A DNA stretch of 64,000 nt from Aphelocoma coerulescens (lineage: Eukaryota > Chordata > Aves > Passeriformes > Corvidae). The stretch is taken from positions 9,376,001 to 9,440,000 of the forward strand of contig NC_091013.1 in assembly GCF_041296385.1 (NCBI RefSeq), read 5' to 3'. Positions 1-12,866 of the stretch are shown piece by piece. The translations under genes and the position numbers were made by a program. Below the pieces are notes generated by a model. It ran no database searches. It saw only the letters and a list, made by a program, of their open reading frames with translations, and was not told where the DNA came from. The first letter of the stretch is position 1, and every line of letters starts with the position of its first letter.

Positions 1-307
1 TGTTAAGATTAAAAAATGGTGCTTCATTTTCATGTTTGTGGTCCTTAAATTAAGCCTGCACTCCTGAAAAGAGGTGTATACAAATAAACTTTTGTGCTTA
101 TGCAGAGTGCCACTGTCTGAGGGGGCTTCCCATGAGGGAGAAATGCTGGGTCAGGGCAAACTTAAAAAGCCTGAAGCAGCTCTTTTCTGCAAAGGCATGA
201 TGAACATTCGTGATCAAGTCTAAAACACTTTTGCAGTGCTGTAGCTTGAAACTCATCCTGTAACAATTTAAATTTTGGAAATCATTCGTACCTACTCCAT
301 ATGATGC
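1..307. other. AT-rich unique sequence
   Basis: No reading frame, repeat or signal could be supported here. It is AT-rich flank to the CR1 scrap that follows. Confidence 0.5.
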
Positions 308-370
308 CCCAACCCTGGCAGTGTTCAGGGCCAGGTTGGACGGGGCTTTGAAAAACCTGGTCTAGCAGAT
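308..370 (+). mobile_element. CR1 LINE fragment, 3' region
   Basis: The stretch reads like the body of an avian CR1 3' end, with CAGTGTTCAGGGCCAGGTTG followed by a GGGGCTTTG and an AACCTGGTCTAG block. In full CR1 3' ends this block lies just upstream of the 'AAGGTGTCCCTGCCCATGG' segment. Here similarity stops right after CTAGCAG, so it is a short internal scrap without the terminal octamer repeat. The orientation is sense on the + strand. It has no coding capacity. Confidence 0.75.
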
Positions 371-3300
371 CCTGATCAGTGGATGAACACTACACCCTGA
401 GATGTTTTGACACTAAATATGGCATCTGAAATTTACATCTTCCTTTGTGTTTTATGGAAACTTTATGGTTGACTATTGTTTCTGGGCCTGTAACTATTTT
501 ATATTCCTGTCTTCAGACCAAATAACTGGAAATCTCATTTCAAAGCTGAGCAGAAAGGTTTGCAAATGCTTAAGCTTTCAGCATTTTGTTTTGGGATTTT
601 TTTCAAGCTACGGTGGAAGAGTGCCAAGTCACTGTTCTTTTATCTGATGTTCAGATATGTGCCCAGGAATTTAGGGACCATGCTGAATTAAGCTAAGCAT
701 GGTCTGTTTGTCCATCTAAGGAAGGGTAAAGAGAAACTAAGGAAGCAACATAACAGATTTTTTAAAAGAAGTTCTATTTTCAAGAAAAAAACCCAAACAG
801 TGGCAGACCAGATGTGGCAAATTACACAAGGTACGCATAAGTGTTGCACATATTGTAAACAACACAAACTAAAAACACCTGAAAATTTTATTGAATTTGT
901 AAGGTAAGAAACTAAGTACTGTTATAATTAAGGTTAACAGTGCAAGTGTATCTTAACTCTTTTTCATGACTGGATGCTGATAAAGTTTCAATTGCATTCC
1001 CCTTTTTCTACTCATGACCTGAACCACTCAGGGCAGAGAATAACCAATTGATCCTTTTTTATTTTTTTGTAACCTTCATTTCTCAATATGTCTCTGTATC
1101 CCATTACTTCAAATTAGTCAAACCGCAATGAAAGAGAAATTCTGTAGGGTTTATCACCACATCATCTAACTGCATGAAAAACTAATCTCTATATTTGTGC
1201 AAAAGGTGCATGAGATTATTTGAATTTTTCTATTATATAGAGGCATTGAGCTAAGAATTTATACACTGCTTTTAGATGAGTCTTGCTGTAGAAATTGATA
1301 TTGCAGAGTATTTCTTGTTGTATTTCATGTTGTATTTCAACTTTTACTCAAGGCTTAGCACCCAGAGGCTTCAATTACATCTAGGAAGGTTAAGCATTTC
1401 TGTGCATGAAGCCCATATAAAATCAAACATAATGACTAGTCTGGTTGGTTAAGTGACTTGATTAGCATCAGAGAACAATTTTGTGGCTGAGACAGGGCTA
1501 AAAGCCAGCTCTCCCATTCAGTGTTTGACTTCCTTGAGAATGTCCTTGCTTCTCCTGAAATTTCTTGCTCATTTCTTTCAACAAAATTTTGCAAGGAATA
1601 AGGGAGAAATCCCACACAGTTACTTTATTTGTCCACTTCATGGCTGCAATGAAAGAGTACACCTGAAATGTGGTTTTCCTTAACTCCTGGGTGCCAGCAT
1701 TTCCACAGTCCAAGTGTGTTTTTCTACACTGCTTTACAAAGAAATCTCAAGGGAAAACTCTCTCACTCAGTACCTGTGGAGGCCCCCCCTGATCATCAGG
1801 AAGATTGAGTGCTTTGGGACCAGCACACCAGGTGGGCACTGGGCCTGACAGCAGAGGGTTTTCCTCCTCTGCCTGTGCACAGGCAGTCAAAGGCCTGCAG
1901 CAATTCCCTAATAGTTCCTGTGCAGGCATCTCTTGGCAGGGAAGGGCATGGTGGGACAGCTGCACTCAGCAACATGCTCCAGACTCTGGAAAGTTTTGTG
2001 CCATCTGGTCAGGTCACTCCAGACACAATATCCTCTGCCTTGTTCACTTCACCTTAACATTCACCTTCCTTCTGTTCTTCCATGCCCCCTTTTCTGAAGC
2101 TTCTTCTTACACAACAATTCCCAGTCCCCTCTTCCACTCTCAGTCATCCAACCTTACTTCCCAGACACGGGAAATGGGAGTAGTGTCAACCTGCCCTGTC
2201 CCTGATGCCTTCTCCAATCTTCCCTGACTGAATCATTCCCTGGGTGTCCATTTAATGCTTCTTAAAATCTAACTGTATCAGTTAATGGAGATTTTAAGAT
2301 TTAAAGTCTGTGAAGTGATGAACTCTCCGGTCTCTCAGCCCCATGATCTCCTTTCTACTCAGACTTAACTCCTTGTATTCACCCTAAGTCAAATCTTCTC
2401 CACTCGTTTCAAGTTTCAACCTGACAGCTCTAAGTATCTGTTCCTGTTCCTCACTCACACCTTCCTCATCCATTTTATTTTCTTTGGTCCCTATCAGTTC
2501 TAGCTGTTCTCCCCTTTGCAACTCCTCCCTTTTCCCTCCTCTGACATGCTATTGGCGCTGTGATCACTGGGGCTGCCAGTGATCCCCATGTAATGCTCAG
2601 CTGTACTGGTTGGCCAGTCAGACAGAACAGGGTTTTAATCCAGAGTATGCCAAACACCCCATAGATCCCATGCACAAAGATTTCCTTCCTCTGAATAGCA
2701 GGAAATAGGCTCTGTTCCCCATTCTTGCATCTGTTTCATCTCTGGCCATAGCTGAGGAATGCACTGGGACCTGGGGAAAAATTACAGGTCCTGAAGTTTT
2801 ACTGATTTGAAGGAATGGCGTAGGACAGTCTTCCTCTGCTCAGTTCTGCTGCCCAAAGGCAGCAGCTTGGACCCACATTTGGAGAGCAATTCTCAATTCA
2901 GTACCTCAAAGCTTAAGGCTGGAGAACCTTAGTCTAGGAAAATTATCAAGAGATTTTAGCCTTCAAGTCTCTACAAAGTATAAGGTTCCTGATAACCTGG
3001 CACATTTTGGAGAAGTCATTCATACTACAAAACGAGGCCTTCCCTGCCCTCTTTGTGACCCAACTTCAGCACAGTTGAGACATCCAGTCCTTTCAAAGTT
3101 CAGAATAAATTTTTTCCCGGCCTCATTCTGAGGAATAACTTTGTGCTAGCTGAGACTTTCCAACAAAGAGGAAAAGAAGCATGGGACAGACAATGACATG
3201 GAAAATTTCAGTCCAAAATGGCCAAGAAACATCTTGCAGATTTAGACTGAAAGAATCATGTAAAATAATGCACTGGTATAGGGGGAGAAAAGACAATAGT

Positions 3301-3802
3301 AGACAACCTTTTAATGAACCTTGGGAACAGAGTGTGGTTTGTGTATTATTGTAGCTACTATTATTAGTGGCATTAGTAACTTTGGATTAGTACATGCAGC
3401 TGTTTAAACATGGCAATATATATGAAATATTCTTGTCTTGCCTAGGTAAGAGTACCTCAGACATACCCAGCACAGCTCACTCTGTATCAAAGTGGTGGTG
3501 GGCTCAGCCTTTTGAAAGCTGTCAGAGCTGCTGTGCTGCTCTCTAAGTCAGCCTCTCTCCTGCCTGGCATCTTGTCTAATCTGGGAGATTTCTGTAAAGT
3601 GTCTGCTCAGTGCTGCTTTTCCCTCTTAACAACATCACATCTCTTCTCAGCATTTACGCTGAAAAAATGTACATAACTGGATGCTAAGCATGGAAATCAT
3701 GCTTCCCGTCTGCATCTGGTCCTGTCCTGGTCTCAGAGTTACCTAAGGAAGGTGATGCTGGGCTTACAATTTTGATGTGATTGGACATGATTGGCCTCAT
3801 GG
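371..3802. other. Unique sequence, no supported gene
   Basis: Mostly AT-rich. A more GC-rich patch at about 1745-2230 carries overlapping open frames on both strands, the longest being 140 codons at 1805-2227. The translation shows no recognisable domain and the frames overlap in three registers, which is what chance gives in GC-richer DNA. Nothing else could be supported. Confidence 0.4.
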
Positions 3803-3858
3803 CAAATTATATCAAGATAGAACATGCAAATTATATCAAGAAAGAACATACAAATTAG
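3803..3858. repeat. 24-bp tandem repeat, about 2.3 copies
   Basis: The unit starts CAAATTATATCAAGA and continues to AGAACAT. Copies begin at 3803 and 3827, and a partial third (CAAATTAG) begins at 3851. The two full copies differ at only two positions. This looks like a local replication-slippage duplication. Confidence 0.85.
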
Positions 3859-6470
3859 ACAAAGGTTTTCTTGTGTTGACAAGTTATCCCTTCTATGCTG
3901 AGTGGCATGAACAAGATCCTGAGCAAGTGCCTTTCCTTCAGGCAATAAAGTTTCATCAGTTTACAGCCACTGAAAAAGCTGACCCATTGCATGCAGAGCA
4001 TCTTCAGATATGTTGAAATACACTGTCAGTTAAGAGTCCTCCTTGGTAGTTATAAAGACTTATGTTGAAACAAAACCAAGATTAAAAAGTGATTTTGCAT
4101 CAGCTTTCTTTTCAGAGCAGAAAATTGTATCAAGATAGAAATTATAAAACTATTTTCAAACTTTTAATTGTAATGTCATTGAAGGTTTTAATAACTATTC
4201 TAAGTGAAGTGAGTACTAAATTATTAACCAAAACATTCTTGCTTAAAAAAATGGCCTTTTAAAAATTAAAGCAATGTTAAGTTACAAAAGAAGGCAAGAA
4301 GAAATTTCTTATTTTCATGCCCATCCAGCTCTAACAGAGAAATGTGCATTTTAATTAAATTTTATATTCAAACTAGAAGTGTGATTTTCAGACCTTTAAG
4401 TGAAAATGGAATTTTTTTATACATATCAAAAAATCATTTGAATGTAAAGGGAAAAGAATAATGATGTTGCATCTTGTACAGATGTTTTACTACAAAGTAA
4501 TAAAAATGTAGTAAAATTATTCATTAAACTTGTCAATAGCTAATGCCTTGTCCTTGAGATCCTTAGTATCCTAATATAACCCCTTGGAACTGTTTTACTT
4601 TTATATTGCTGTGCTGGGATTCCAGCACATGTTGGAGAGCTATGCAGAATGTAAATGCAGTGTCAAAGATTACAGAAAACCACAGGGGAAATTAAGAGTT
4701 GTTTCTTATATGGTGTTATAGGCCTTAAGCTATTTTGTTATGGGCCTCTTGTCATTATTGTTTTGTATTTAAGTCTTTGGTGGTGGTAAGTGATACATTC
4801 TGAAGGTAAGAATCACTCCTGTGAAATTCCAAAGGGATTATATTTAAAAGATTGTTTTTTCTGGGACAGTTTTCTTGAAGATCTGTGGAATTACAGAGAA
4901 AATTATGCAGATGTTCTCGGTATCTTACATTTGCATGTAACTGCATTACATTATAAGGATATATGAATCTCAGCTAATTTTAGTGGTAAAATTTCTCTTA
5001 ACTTCAGTGAGCACAGGTTGTTAGGATGCAGTCCATCCACACCTTTATGCAAAGTCATGGTCACTGCAGGTCACAGTTTGCCAGTCATACTGTTTCTGGA
5101 AAAAAACTATGTCTTGAAAGGTTTCTTTGCAAACATTTTGTTTGTTTCCTTTTATTTTTCCCCCAAACAGACAGAAATATAAATGTTTACACATTTCATG
5201 ACATTTTCTTCCTTGTTTTTTTGTATTGTGTTTGTCCCTTTTCTTGTGTCTTTGCTTTATGGAGGAGGACTTGCATTTCTTATTCCCTGTGAAACTGTGA
5301 AAAAGAGCATGCCATGTTTCCAGTGGAAATGGGAAAATAAAATGTAGGGCACCATTTCTTTATGCTGCAGCCACTTAAAAAACAAATTTTAGTTCAAGGA
5401 TTGGTGCCATTCAAGCTCAATGACTGTCAGAGGACATAGGACCTACATGGCCCCACCACACTGAATTTACCATCCATGTTTTCCACTCAAGGTAGCTGAT
5501 TACCTTTCTGATCATGACTTGTTACCAATCTTAGCATCTTGACTGTGCTGAATACATTCATAATTATAATGAGCAGTGATGACTAATGCCTATTTGTGTG
5601 TGAAGGATATTTAAATGGATCTTGGGAGTACCACCTGCGTTCACAGAATTGCTGTGTTACACAGTTTATCAGGGTTCCAGTAGTCTGCTGGCTACAGCTG
5701 GGGTCATGGCATGTCACTTCCAGGCTAGTGCCAAGGAAAGGTGTAAATCTTCATGCTTTCTGTTCATGTGGCATGAAGGGATAACAGTGCTGAGACCACA
5801 GCTGAGGGGCTTTGGAACTGGGGGATTTACTAAATAGCAGAATGAGGAGGTCAGGTACATACACTGGACCTGAAAAACTAGGAAGCTTGCCTTCACAGGA
5901 ACAAAAGAAATACAAACATGGAATATAGCAGCACTGTGCTTTCAGAGCAAAGGAATGTAGTTTAATTCTGGATGTAGCATGCAGGAAAGAAATGGTCTGC
6001 AAACCATAAAAAAGGTGGAGAATAGAACAGGGAGACTTTCAGTTTCACAGATAGAGAGAAAAGCTCCTGATCTGCTAAGGTGATCCAAAAATGATCAGAT
6101 GATAAAGAGAAAATTCAAATTCATGCCAGTGTTTCATTGTTTTGTCTCATTTTCCTTTCTGCTTCTGGTAGGAAATATAAAGATTTGGTATTTTAGAACA
6201 TAAAGGAAAGGCTGTGTGCCTATTTGCTTGCAGTATCAAGCATCCCTGAAGATTGCAAGGCTCATTTCTCAGCTGATGAGGCTTGGCATGACCTAGGACG
6301 TGGAGACTGGCTTACAGACTGGTTACATCTTCCACGTGAGGGTCTTTCAAATTAGGAACATACTGTGTGCAAACATACCTCTTATTTGGTGGCATTTAGG
6401 GCACATGGCAAAAGTCACATGCCCAGCCTTGTTTCTGACAGTGAAGAGCCATGCTCAGACAGCTGAGAAA
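3859..6470. other. Unique AT-rich sequence
   Basis: No repeat family, RNA gene or convincing coding frame was seen. The short open frames (up to about 88 codons at 5026-5292) show no domain and no good flanking splice signals. Confidence 0.4.
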
Positions 6471-6475
6471 CAGTT
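6471..6475. repeat. Target-site duplication, left copy (CAGTT)
   Basis: CAGTT lies directly before the TGTC start of the LTR and is repeated exactly at 7392-7396, directly after the LTR end. A 5-bp duplication is within the range made by ERV integrases. Confidence 0.85.
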
Positions 6476-7391
6476 TGTCTCGGTTTGAAAGACAGGTGTC
6501 TGCTAAGGAAGGCAGAAGCCCCCCCTTGAAGTGGCAGATATAACCCCTTTCCCCCTGAGTTATTATGATTTTGAAATCAAGGGTCTTTAGGCAAAGATGT
6601 GGGAAATAGGAATAACAGTTCTTTACTATATAGATAGATATATAACCAGTCGAACAAAACAACAACAACTCTGGCAGTAACAGCAAACACAAACCCAGTC
6701 CCGGCCTTCTCGGCTGTCAGGCCCTTTCCCCTCGGGTGCAGTTCCGCTCGCAGCCGGCAGGGGCGCTGGCGGCTCCCGGTGAGCAGGGCAGGTGCGATGG
6801 CTCCCCCGCGGCTGCAGGGGGCGCTCCGGAGCGAGCTCGGGGAACACGCGGCACTGGCGGCCTGGGATCCCGGGGAAGGATGGAACAAAGGAGCTTCACA
6901 AACCCTGAGCAGCCGGTCCTGGACTCCCGGAACAGCAGGCTGGAAATGGCAAGGCCGGAGCGGCAGGCACAAACACAAATCCCGGGTGGCAGACGAGATG
7001 TATCCAAAAGGGGAACCCCCCGGGGCTCCAGGCAGGCAGGGTGAGCACGGCTACAGCGCAGCGAAGGCTCGAAGCAGCAGCGGGGCGGGCGGCCACAGCC
7101 CAGCCTCCAGCAGGGCAGGGAAAGCAGCCTTGGGATCCCCAGTGTTGTTTCCAGCAGAAAGGAAGGACGCCGAAAACGGGAACCAGCAGCTCTTCTCTCC
7201 TCGGCTTCTCTCTCCAGATGCTGAGAGTGAACTGAACTGACAACCAGGTGAAAAACAAAAGTCTGGACAGGCCCTTTTGTCTTTAAGTACAGTCATCTTC
7301 TCTTAAGTACTGCCATTTATCTCCTAGCAACATGCATATGGGAAAAAATTCCTTTAACAGAAAAAACTAGGACTAAACTAAAACCCCAACA
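6476..7391 (-). mobile_element. Solo LTR of an endogenous retrovirus, CpG-rich
   Basis: This 916-bp block starts TGTCTCGG and ends CCCCAACA, so it has the TG...CA ends of an LTR, and it is bounded by a perfect CAGTT duplication. There is no internal retroviral sequence next to it, so it is a solo LTR left by LTR-LTR recombination. The middle (about 6700-7110) is strikingly GC- and CpG-rich compared with the AT-rich surroundings. The minus orientation is inferred: read on the minus strand it ends TTTCAAACCGAGACA, which resembles the ends of the other two LTRs here (AAACCACAACA and GAAACCAGCACA). The open frames of 100-150 codons on both strands inside it reflect GC content and are not genes. 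I recognise the style as a songbird LTR family but cannot give the family name. Confidence 0.88.
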
Positions 7392-7396
7392 CAGTT
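7392..7396. repeat. Target-site duplication, right copy (CAGTT)
   Basis: Exact match to 6471-6475; it fixes the right border of the LTR. Confidence 0.85.
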
Positions 7397-8337
7397 CTAT
7401 TTTCACATTCTTGAAGTGAACAACATACTGTGCCTTCTACACAATTGTGTGGCAACTGTAGGTCAATATTTGCTTTAATGGTCACTATTTTCTATCCTTC
7501 TTCACCTGGCTTCCAAAGGAAGTTGGCTTCTGGCACGACTTAAGCAGAAATAGTTTGTTAATCTTCTCCCAAGTACTTTGTGATTGTTCGTGATAATAGA
7601 TGCTGCTGATGTAAATCGCTGTCATTATCATCAGCAACTCTTGAATCCATTGGTTATTGATCTGCTAAACCTTTTTCATTTTAAATGAGAGGAATAAAGA
7701 TTGTGCTGCAACCTGCATTTCAAGACCACCATTGAAAGTTTAATGAAATGTATACAATTTTGGAAGGAAAACAAAATGAATGAGGTGAATGCACCACAGG
7801 TTTTGATTTCAACTCCCTATTTTTTAAAGCCCCCTGTTTAGGTGTTCATGGTTTCTTTTAATCCTGACTACTTCTACCACCAGTGGAAGAAAAGCTGCAA
7901 GCCCAAAAGATAATTTTAGGGTTTTTATTTCACTAAGCATGGAGGGATTGTACATGAGTAACTGAGAGTATCTTAGCTAACTCACATGTGCCAAAAACTA
8001 GGCAAGATTAATTTAATTCTAAATACTTGACTTTGAAAACTATACTCAGGTCAATTCCCAAGTCAGCTTTTTTTATAAACTAATTAAACACTGAAGTGAA
8101 ATAAAAATCAAACTCTCACTAATAGGGAAAAGTAGCAAAAATATTAGCCCAGAAGAAACTTTCAAACATTCTTATGTTGCCACCTGTAAAAACAGGGGCA
8201 GCCTGTAACTGGAATGCTGATAGAAAGTAACCCTAGCAGAAGTGAGAGAGGCTGGACTCAGGCTGCACAGAAAGTGTGAACAATGCAGGAAACCCACTGA
8301 GAAGGTCACAAGTTTCAGTCAGTGAGGCCGCCCTGAC
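7397..8337. other. Unique AT-rich sequence
   Basis: Nothing could be supported: no repeat similarity, no RNA gene, no open frame of note. Confidence 0.4.
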
Positions 8338-8454
8338 CTGGAATACAGCCCAGTGGGGTACACGTGGAGTGAGCAGGACTGTGTTCTGCTGGAGATCTAC
8401 CCTGTCATCAAACACCAGTTTCACAAAGGCATATTGAGATGAAGGCATAATGTT
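8338..8454 (-). other. Exon-like open segment, unrecognised
   Basis: On the minus strand, a pyrimidine-rich acceptor (TTTTTCCTCACAACTTCTAAG) precedes 117 bases that are open in one frame for 39 codons, followed by a CAG|GTCAGG donor. Both borders fall in phase 0. The translation has a protein-like mix of residues (for example QYAFVKLVFDD and LLTPRVPHW). The open frame continues beyond both borders, from about 8490 down to 8233. I could not match it to any family, and no partner exon was found. It could be a chance open frame. Confidence 0.2.
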
Positions 8455-11400
8455 CTTAGAAGTTGTGAGGAAAAATGACCGGATAAGCACAGCTTATATG
8501 GAATATCTATTGTTTGCTGCAATATGCTTTAATAATAGGGTAATTTGTTTCTTCCACTGAATTTGCCAATTGACGGCAAAAACAGTTCTGTAAAAGTCAT
8601 CCAAGCAAAATAACAAATGGGAACAATTATTCTTCCCGAGTAGATTTTCTAAATTAAGACTCCCAGCAAAAAGACTGAGATTGCTTGCTTTAGCTAATGC
8701 TCTTTTCTTGTTTTCTTTTAATTTGTAGAGTACACGCTGTTTTGCAGTGCCACAGCTGCTAAATTGTATATTCCTAGTTGGCTTAAATGTCTCGATCTCT
8801 CTCTCCCCATACACAGACAGATATAGATTGGCAGATAGGTTTACTGATTGATTAAATGGTTTGTGAAAGTAAAACTATAGTTAGGAAAGATCATTCCTAC
8901 TCTTTCTTCTAAATCAGGCACTTACATGAATATGGGCACCTTATGGGAATTAGGTATTTATATAAATATATCTCTTCAGCTTCATTACTTGAGGTCAGTG
9001 TGTTAAGCCTTCAAGTTATTGTCTTTCCACAAACTGCCAAGGCCATAGATACCTTCAAGTAAATCAGAATTTGCCTGACCCGACTTGTTGTATATAGAAT
9101 AGGGAAAAACTGGCAAGGAGCTGTTGGTAACGAACCTTTGACTTTCACAAGTGCTTTCTTTGCTATAAACCAGCAGCACTACCATGCTCATCTCACAGCA
9201 TTTCTCAAATCATCTGCTGTGTTGGTCATCTTTACACAGACAGATTTGAAAATATAATTCTTGAAGTAGAAGGTACATGCCCAGTAAATTCAGTTCTGGA
9301 AGACTCCTAAATCAGGAAACTCCATGGGGATTTTAGTTTTATGTCCAGAGCACACAAAACTTCAGTCATAGCTGAGCACCTAACTCACTTAAGTGTTTGC
9401 AAGTATCTGCATAAATATACATTTTATTTATCTATGAACTGAAGCACAAAATAATTGTTTTAATACATGATAGGTTTGCCCATGGTGAGGTAACCTACCA
9501 AATAACTGTACATACAACAGATGAAACAAACAGTACTTAGAAATAACTTCCTTGTCTTCCCAAAGGGAAGCTCAAAAGGAGATGGTGACACTGTGAGTTT
9601 AGTATCATCCTGCTGTCAAAATTATTTTAACAAGATGTATTTCATTTTTCAAAGCTGATTTCACTGGACATATTAGCATGAAAAACACTTCAGAGCTTTT
9701 CTGGATGAGCACTCTGAATCTTACAGAACTCAGTAGCCCACTCTGGTTTAATCTTCTACCAGCAGAACCATTGTCCCAGGGAATGGCAAACAGGCATTGT
9801 CATGGAAACCCAGCAGGGGATAGAGGGTTGGAGCATCCCCACAGTTTTTGGTTTCTTGGTCTCACTATTCAGACTGCAAGGAACATACTCACTGCTGTAA
9901 ACCATACTGGTACTCAGGAAGTGCCACTAAGGTTTCCTTGTCCTGCCTGACAAACGAATGCCAGAGCGCAAGACTTTCAGGGACTTTTGAGGCTGCCTCA
10001 TTTGAACTTGTTCTGCATAGCAGAAAAATCCAAGTGTTAATCCTCTGAGAAGCTTATTTGTAAGGAGGCATTTAAAATTACAGTGGGAATACAAATCTGT
10101 GTCAGGGCGTGCGGTACTGCTGTGTGATAATGAGCTGTACTTGCATCACCTGACATGGTTTCGAGGATATCCACGCCACTGGGCTGCAGGCTGCCATCCC
10201 TGCAGTACCCCCCTGGATAGATGGGAAATATGTTTACACAGGAATCACTAGTTTAATAGTGTAGATAGGGGGGTCTCATTGTCACAGCATAACACAATTT
10301 CAGATGTCATCTTGTACTGCGTACGAAGAAATCTTGCTCCAAGCCTGAAATTGGGTAAGATGAGCAGAGAAAGTCTGCCTGAATTCTATGTTGTATGGAC
10401 AACAAAGGCTGCTTCTAAGGAATATCAGAGTAAATAAATGCTTTTCTGTACTAATCATTTCATTTCACAAAGCTCCTAGAACTCCTGCTCTCTAAGAATT
10501 GTAGACATGCAAGTGGTAAGACATAGCTAGAGCAAAACTGACTTTTTTATTTCTTTTCTAAAGTTGTGTTAATTTTGCAGTAGGTAACATCATCTGGAGA
10601 AGACTTAATGGGTACAAAGGATTGTGATTTCTTCCCCAGAAAGCTAACAATACCAAAAAAGGAAGGGATATTTTTTTGGTGAGCGAGTAATGAGGAACAT
10701 TAGAGACAGATCATAAAATAAAGAAGAGAGAGTGATGATAGATACGGCCTTTAAAATGTGTGTCTTCTTTAGCTGTGTTTGTTTTATTCTGTAACTTCTT
10801 TGCTGATGTTGATTTTGGCACAGTTATTGTAGCTAGACTGTAAATTTTTGTATGCTTAGCTCATGACCCTTTGAATATCGGTTGGTGTTTTTCTCAAGCA
10901 TTGATTTCAGCTAAGAATGCATTCAAGCTTCCTCCTCCCTTTCTCTTTCTCTCTTGATTTTTCCTGTGCAAGGGGATTATTTATGGATCACTGGATAATT
11001 TCAGATAGTGTTTGGGATTTTAAAAATGGTTTGTAGTCTAAGTTACTTCAGTGCTGCAGTGAACAGTTTGGTTTTTTAATAAGATTGTCTTTAATATGTC
11101 CTGAGTTCCCATCACTTGCAGAGATATCCTGCAAGTAAAACCCAGCATTTCTGAGAACCGAAGTTCTTGGTTCCCTACCAAGCTGTCTAGCTTGGAAAAT
11201 GTTTTATAACTTTTGGCACCTAAAGCTATCTTCTGTGAGACAGGGATATATCTAATCAGACTCTAATATACCTACATAAAAATTGTTATGATCTAGATAG
11301 AAATCAAAGGAACACTAAATAATATTAATTCATAGATAAAGCTAAAATCTACTTATACTTGCATTCCCCTTTAAACATAAATTAAGTAACATAAATTAAG

Positions 11401-12674
11401 ACACTGATACAGGATCCATACATTCAGTGTCTTCTATGACTGTATAACTGGGCTTTTGCTTTGCTGGTTTTATGTTACTTGCTTTGGGAAACAGATTCAC
11501 TTGCTAATTTTTTTTCTTGCTTACTGATTACATTCATGGCTTTCAATACCTTAGCAACTGAATAAAAATTAAACCAGTTCCAGTTCAGTTTGAAGTTGTA
11601 CCTCTCACTTAACTTTTTGATCCATCCAATCCTAAATCCTTGTTCTCGGTATATATTTTTCTCGAAATGTAGTCTGCATTTGGTTTATGATGAGCACTAC
11701 TACATGACATTTTTAAATGAATCTTGTCATGTGTGAAATATGAATTTTGTAGATGATGACACCAAGATCTGAAATGTCTCACAAGGAAAAATAGAAAAAT
11801 CCTCCTTGCCAGTTTTTCCCTTGAGTGAATATAGTGTTTAAAAAGATGCTGGGCTGATAGTGAAAAATGGACTTTTATTTATCTGTGAGACCTGCCTAGC
11901 TCTACCACCACCAGCAGCAGCTTCTTCCTCATTTCTATGCTGATGCACTTGACTCTGAGGTGAAGTACCTCATCTAATGAGGCAGCTCATTAGTCACTCT
12001 GGACATGGCTTTCTAAAGTTATTGCTAGAAAAGGTACTGATGGGTTCCCATATGGATATTTGTATAGTGAAATTTACACAGATCAAAAGTACATTTTGCA
12101 AAGTAAATAAAAAACCACTGAGTTGTGGTAAGTTCCATTAGCATTAGTGATGTAGGGAAAGAGGATTTTGCATATCAGAAGCATTTTTCTGATCTGTCAG
12201 GCAAATTAACTTTCTACAGAGCTAAGCCTGACAAACTTTACTCAAGTCATGAATTATTACAACTTGTAAAACAACAGTGGAAAGCTCTCAGTCAGTGGAG
12301 TATCTCTGGAAAAATGCAGATATACAAAGTTCCCATATTTAGCCTGAACTTAAAAAAAGATTAAGTGCCAGCTCATTTTAGGTATGTACTTGACTCCATC
12401 CCTGTTCACCAAAGCACCTGTGATTTGCTTGAATCCCATAAAAGTCAAAGGGAATGCTCACATACCTAGGTACAAATGGAAGTACCTTGGTAAGGCTTTG
12501 TGGTGTGTGGTCCCAGAGTGGAATACACCACATAACAACCTGCTTTTTGAAATTGTAAACCTGAAAGAGAGAAGGAAACTTAAATTTATTTTGTAAATTT
12601 AACAGTTTGAAGGTCACATTCCTAGAAAAAAAAATCATCACTTGTTCAGTGGTCTGGGTGATTTGGTTTTTTTT
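8455..12674. other. Unique sequence, no supported gene
   Basis: AT-rich throughout. A pyrimidine tract lies at about 10928-10957. Small open frames (at most 106 codons, 8494-8814 minus) have no recognisable content. No repeats were identified. Confidence 0.4.
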
Positions 12675-12866
12675 ATTATTGGTGAGGCACTGGAGTGTTA
12701 AATGAAAAATCCACTGCTGGAGGCAAGAGGGAGAAGCTCTTGTCTGGGGGGGAGGGCGAGATGCAAACTCTTTAATTGACAAGGTGGTGTTAAGTCATAG
12801 ATTGCACTCGCTCTCAAAGGTCTTTTCCAACCTAGTTGAGTCTGTGATTTTATGATTCTGTAATTA
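12675..12866 (+). mobile_element. Decayed CR1 LINE 3' end
   Basis: It opens with TTGGTGAGGCACTGGA, a typical CR1 block. The middle (about 12700-12795) is diverged or replaced. It closes with CTCAAAGGTCTTTTCCAACC and TTTTATGATTCTGT, the usual CR1 3' terminus. The polarity is sense on +. The loss of the middle suggests an old copy with internal changes. Confidence 0.75.

Noticed and set aside
1805..2227. 140-codon + frame
   Set aside because: Overlapping frames in a GC-rich patch, low-complexity Ser/Pro/Phe composition, no signals.
6577..7258. Several 70-153-codon frames on both strands
   Set aside because: They lie inside the CpG-rich LTR, and their openness reflects GC content.
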